Source: Limnohabitans sp. 2KL-51 (GTDB lineage: Bacteria > Pseudomonadota > Gammaproteobacteria > Burkholderiales > Burkholderiaceae_C). Taken from it: DNA of 35,086 nt. The notes beneath the pieces were generated by a model. The model had not been told where the DNA came from, did no database searches, and worked only from the letters and a program-made list of their open reading frames with translations. The stretch covers positions 1 through 35,086 of the forward strand of contig NZ_NESJ01000030.1 in NCBI RefSeq assembly GCF_003063645.1. The letters run 5' to 3'. Position 1 is the first letter of the stretch; each line of letters opens with the position of its first letter. The translations under genes were made by a program, and so were the position numbers. Positions 32,143-35,086 of the stretch are shown piece by piece.

Positions 32143-34569
32143 TCACACCAGCGTGAGTTTAGCCACACTCAGCGCCAGCCATTTGATGCCGTGGCGCGGA
32201 AAGTTGACCTGGGCGCGGGCATCTGTGCCCATGCCTTCAACAGCCAAGACTTTGCCCTCACCAAACTTGGTGTGAAACACATTTTTACCGGCCGTGATGC
32301 CATGCTCGGGCGCGGCTTTTTGCACTGGCACGGGCGGGCTTTTGTAGGTTTCGGTGCTCAGGCTGCTTTGGCCCCAGGCAGGACGCACGTGGCGGTTGAA
32401 GGCCGGGGTTTGCGGCCAGCCGCCACCCGAAGCCCCAGCGCCATTGCCGCCCCCACCGCCCGCGCTGCCCAGGTTCGAAAACCCGGCACTTTTGGGCGTC
32501 ACCCACTTAAGGCACTCGTCGGGCAACTCTTCCAGAAAGCGGCTTTTCAGGTTGTAGCGGGTCTGGCCGTGCAGCATGCGGGTTTGCGAATGGCTGAGGT
32601 AAAGGCGCTTGCGGGCGCGAGTGATGGCCACATACATCAGGCGGCGCTCTTCTTCCAGTCCGTCAAAGTCGTTCATCGCGTTTTCGTGCGGAAACAGGCC
32701 TTCCTCCAGGCCGGTGATGAACACCGCGTCAAACTCCAAGCCCTTGCTGGCGTGCACTGTCATGAGCTGCACCGCGTCTTCACCGGCCTGCGCCTGATTA
32801 TCGCCCGCCTCCAGCGACGCATGGGTGAGAAATGCTGCGAGCGGGCTCATGGTGACGCCGTCTTCGCTGAACTCGTCAACCGTGCCGAGGTCTGATGCAG
32901 GCGCAGCGCTCAAGCCCTGGCTGGCCGGGCTTTGCGTCAAACCCTGCGGCATGGCCACTGCACTGCGGCCAAAGCCCTCTTGCGTGACAAAGCTCTCGGC
33001 GGCGTTGACCAATTCCTCCAAGTTCTCCACCCGGTCCGCGCCTTCTTTTTCGGCGCGGTAGTGGTTCACCAAGCCGGTTTTGTCGAGCACCAAATCGATG
33101 ATCTCGCGCAGCGTCATGCCTTCGGTCTGCTCGCGCAGCACATCGACCATGGCCACAAAAGCGGCCAGATTGGCCCCGGCCTTGCCGGTGGTGGCGCTCA
33201 CCGCATCGTGCAACGAACAACCTGCCGCACGGGCTGCGTCTTGCAACTGCTCGATGCTGCGGGCCCCAATGCCACGCGGCGGAAAGTTGACCACCCGCAA
33301 AAAACTGGTGTCGTCGTTGGGGTTCTCCATCAGGCGCAAATAAGCCAGCGCATGCTTGATCTCGGCACGTTCAAAAAAGCGCAAACCGCCGTACACGCGG
33401 TAGGGGAAACCGGCATTGAACAGCGCGGTTTCCAGCACCCGGCTCTGCGCGTTGCTGCGGTACAGGAGGGCCACTTCCTTGCGCTCAAAACCGTCTTGTT
33501 TGACCAACTGGCGCAGCTCTTCCACCAGCCACTGCGCCTCGGCAAAGTCAGACGGCGACTCCACCACGCGCACCGGCTCACCCGCGCCTTGGGTCGTGCG
33601 CAAGGTTTTGCCCAGCCGGGTTTTGTTGTGACTGATCAGGTGGTTGGCCGAATCCAGAATATTGCTGAAGCTGCGGTAGTTTTGCTCCAGCTTGATCTGG
33701 TGCTGCACCTGGAACTCGCGCACAAAGTCGGCCATGTTGCCCACCCGTGCGCCACGGAAGGCGTAGATGCTCTGATCGTCATCGCCCACAGCCAAGATCG
33801 CGCCACCGCTTGATGCTTGTCCGCCCTCACCCGGCAAACCTGCCAGCTGTTTGAGCCAGGCGTATTGCAGCTTGTTGGTGTCCTGAAACTCGTCCACCAA
33901 AATATGGCGAAAGCGGCGGCGGTAATGCTCACGCACATGCAGGTTGTCACGCAGCAGCTCGTAAGTGCGCAGCATCAGCTCGCCAAAGTCCACCACGCCC
34001 TCGCGCTGGCATTGCTCCTCGTACAGCTGGTACAGATCCACCTTGCGTCGCGTCTCATCGTCGCGCACCTTCACATCAAGAGGGCGCTGGCCGTCTTCTT
34101 TGCAACCCGAAATGAAATACTGCACCTGCTTGGGCGGAAAGCGATCTTCGTCCACATTGAACTGCTTGCACAGCCGCTTAACGGCCGACAGCTGGTCTTG
34201 CGTGTCCAAAATTTGGAACGTCTGCGGCAGCCCCGCCAGCTGGTGATGCGCCCGCAAAAAGCGGTTGCACAGGCCGTGAAACGTGCCGATCCACATCGCA
34301 TTCACGTTCACCGGCAGCATGGACTGCAAGCGCAGCTTCATCTCTTTGGCCGCCTTGTTGGTGAAGGTCACCGCCAAAATGCCGCCGGGCGAGACCTGCG
34401 AGGTCTGCAGCAACCAGGCGATGCGAGTGGTCAGCACCCGGGTTTTGCCCGAACCTGCGCCCGCCAAGATCAGCGCATGCTCCGGCGGCAAGGCCACGGC
34501 CCGGTATTGCTCCTCATTGAGCTGGGCGAGCAAGGGGGAAGATGTGTTCTGGGAGATGTCTGTCAGCAT
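32143..34569 (-). CDS. uvrD: UvrD/PcrA-type ATP-dependent DNA helicase
   Basis: The 808-aa superfamily 1 helicase carries motif I (AGAGSGKT), Ia, II (VDEFQDTN), III (GDDDQSIYAFRGA), IV (EQNYRS), V (TVHASKGLEFDAVF) and VI (YVAITRARKRLYLSHSQTR). A Gly-rich linker (GSAGGGGGNGAGASGGGWPQ) precedes a C-terminal Tudor-like region (GEGKVLAVEGMGTDARAQVNF). It works in nucleotide excision and mismatch repair. I chose ATG 34569; GTG 34593 is an alternative without clear advantage. Confidence 0.94.
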   Translation of the reverse strand: MLTDISQNTSSPLLAQLNEEQYRAVALPPEHALILAGAGSGKTRVLTTRIAWLLQTSQVSPGGILAVTFTNKAAKEMKLRLQSMLPVNVNAMWIGTFHGLCNRFLRAHHQLAGLPQTFQILDTQDQLSAVKRLCKQFNVDEDRFPPKQVQYFISGCKEDGQRPLDVKVRDDETRRKVDLYQLYEEQCQREGVVDFGELMLRTYELLRDNLHVREHYRRRFRHILVDEFQDTNKLQYAWLKQLAGLPGEGGQASSGGAILAVGDDDQSIYAFRGARVGNMADFVREFQVQHQIKLEQNYRSFSNILDSANHLISHNKTRLGKTLRTTQGAGEPVRVVESPSDFAEAQWLVEELRQLVKQDGFERKEVALLYRSNAQSRVLETALFNAGFPYRVYGGLRFFERAEIKHALAYLRLMENPNDDTSFLRVVNFPPRGIGARSIEQLQDAARAAGCSLHDAVSATTGKAGANLAAFVAMVDVLREQTEGMTLREIIDLVLDKTGLVNHYRAEKEGADRVENLEELVNAAESFVTQEGFGRSAVAMPQGLTQSPASQGLSAAPASDLGTVDEFSEDGVTMSPLAAFLTHASLEAGDNQAQAGEDAVQLMTVHASKGLEFDAVFITGLEEGLFPHENAMNDFDGLEEERRLMYVAITRARKRLYLSHSQTRMLHGQTRYNLKSRFLEELPDECLKWVTPKSAGFSNLGSAGGGGGNGAGASGGGWPQTPAFNRHVRPAWGQSSLSTETYKSPPVPVQKAAPEHGITAGKNVFHTKFGEGKVLAVEGMGTDARAQVNFPRHGIKWLALSVAKLTLV

Positions 34570-34619
34570 AGTCAAGGATTGTAGAAGCTGCACCTTGTGC
34601 CCCAGCCTTCACTGCGCAT

Positions 34620-34636
34620 CCGGCAGTCTCTGCCGG
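34620..34636. other. Small hairpin upstream of uvrD
   Basis: CCGGCAG and CTGCCGG form a perfect 7-bp stem around TCT, 51 bases upstream of the uvrD ATG. No T run follows. A role in the uvrD leader is possible but unproven. Confidence 0.35.
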
Positions 34637-34724
34637 AATGCCATGAATTGACTGCTCAAAAGGGCTGACATCCCATGAAAATCAAGGGTTTTCGATAAAG
34701 CCACAGGCGATAAAAAAACTGCAT

Positions 34725-34738
34725 ACTGTATATACCGT
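34725..34738. promoter_or_regulatory. Operator-like dyad ACTGTATATACCGT
   Basis: The sequence is a near-perfect 14-bp dyad (AC-x-GTATATAC-x-GT) in an AT-rich stretch between uvrD and the small ORF at 34773. It resembles one half of an SOS box but lacks the second CTGT/ACAG arm at LexA spacing. A repressor site for the small ORF is the other option. Confidence 0.35.
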
Positions 34739-34772
34739 TTATTGACGGATTTTCACCCCAAAAGGCCTTCAC

Positions 34773-34976
34773 ATGCTTCGCCAATCTTTCTCGCAGCTCA
34801 TGAGCCGCCTGGCGTGCTACATGTACAAGCCCAGCGCCACAGGCTCCTTCGATTGCGGTTCTCCACAACTGGGCATGGTCGCCTCAGCCAACGTCGAACA
34901 TGCCCATTGGCCTGGCGCAACGAAAAATGATGCTCCCCGGTTGAAAATTGACTTAAGACCAGTAGTGTCCGGTTAA
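34773..34976 (+). CDS. Small hypothetical ORF fused into the IS end
   Basis: A 67-aa frame starts at ATG 34773 with AAAAGG upstream. Its last codons lie inside the IS copy, so any original C-terminus would have been replaced by IS sequence. The peptide (MLRQSFSQLMSRLACYMYKP then NVEHAHWPGAT) matches no family I know. An upstream AT-rich promoter-like stretch and a dyad support it weakly; it may be a gene broken by the insertion. Confidence 0.3.
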   Translation: MLRQSFSQLMSRLACYMYKPSATGSFDCGSPQLGMVASANVEHAHWPGATKNDAPRLKIDLRPVVSG

Positions 34977-35086
34977 ACCGGGTTAATTTGTAGAGAAAGC
35001 CAATACTGGCGTGGCCTAGCGGTCAATTTTATTTGGTGCCGATTTGAAACTCGTTTTCCCATTCCTGTGTAATTTCCAAGGCTCAA
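34958..35086. mobile_element. Partial insertion sequence, right contig end
   Basis: This is the exact reverse complement of 1-129. The transposase end points toward the window interior in both copies. The boundary near 34958 carries the same terminal ACCAGTAGTG sequence seen in reverse at 120-129. Confidence 0.75.
34973..35086 (-). CDS. Transposase, C-terminal fragment (second copy)
   Basis: The minus strand encodes the same 37 residues and TAA stop as 1-114. It is cut by the contig edge, so no catalytic residues are present and the IS family cannot be named. Confidence 0.5.
   Translation of the reverse strand: MSLGNYTGMGKRVSNRHQIKLTARPRQYWLSLQINPV

Noticed and set aside
34725..34740. LexA (SOS) box near uvrD
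   Set aside because: Only one CTGT half with the AT core is present; the second half at the normal spacing is missing and it is about 155 bases from the uvrD start.
34656..34868. 70-aa minus-strand frame beside uvrD
   Set aside because: It has no ribosome site or recognisable family, and it overlaps the promoter-like stretch and the opposite small ORF.

Overview
The window looks like a contig from a betaproteobacterium of the order Burkholderiales, most likely family Comamonadaceae (Limnohabitans-like). This rests on the high GC content, gene families such as a BPSS1780-type membrane protein, a type II homoserine kinase, TRAP transporters with TakP-like binding proteins, and the xseB-ispA-dxs order. 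The genus is an inference. Both ends carry the same 129-bp sequence in opposite orientation (1-129 and 34958-35086). It encodes the C-terminus of a transposase, so the contig probably stops at two copies of one insertion sequence.

Region 1 (about 130-4200) is accessory. It holds an AT-rich ECF sigma cassette on the minus strand (a secreted 19-residue-repeat protein, a sigma factor and a one-TM putative anti-sigma protein). A diverged second copy of its promoter and leader lies in front of a secreted histidine phosphatase. A BrnT/BrnA toxin-antitoxin pair follows, flanked by 56-bp direct repeats taken from the 3' end of the neighbouring gene.

Region 2 (about 3880-13130) is a compact tungsten module. 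A minus-strand operon encodes a tungsten aldehyde oxidoreductase: a four-cluster ferredoxin, a W-pterin catalytic subunit, an FAD subunit, a MoaD/ThiS-like protein and a conserved 99-aa protein. A divergent AcoR-like regulator (GAF and Fis HTH but no AAA+ domain) lies upstream. Next come a tupBCA-type tungstate ABC transporter and a divergent ModE/TunR-like regulator with a substrate-binding-like domain. A 20-bp dyad of the form TATG-N10-CATA occurs in front of both the aor operon and the tup operon, so tungstate uptake and the tungsten enzyme may be controlled together.

Region 3 (13150-20050) has a TRAP transporter (dctP, terminator, dctQ, dctM) with a TakP-like 2-oxoacid binding protein, then xseB-ispA-dxs for exonuclease VII and isoprenoid precursor synthesis.

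Region 4 (20300-34600) is mostly housekeeping and metabolism: a Rieske oxygenase, an EamA transporter, 3-mercaptopyruvate sulfurtransferase, a ZIP metal transporter, dienelactone hydrolase, a glutathione S-transferase, DNA polymerase I, homoserine kinase, a BPSS1780 protein, a SlyD-like isomerase, a methyltransferase and a UvrD/PcrA helicase. Two GTAG-type REP elements sit between convergent genes. The polA-thrB gap contains an unusual run of three hairpins, two of which have loops complementary to each other. I saw no tRNA, rRNA or CRISPR array.
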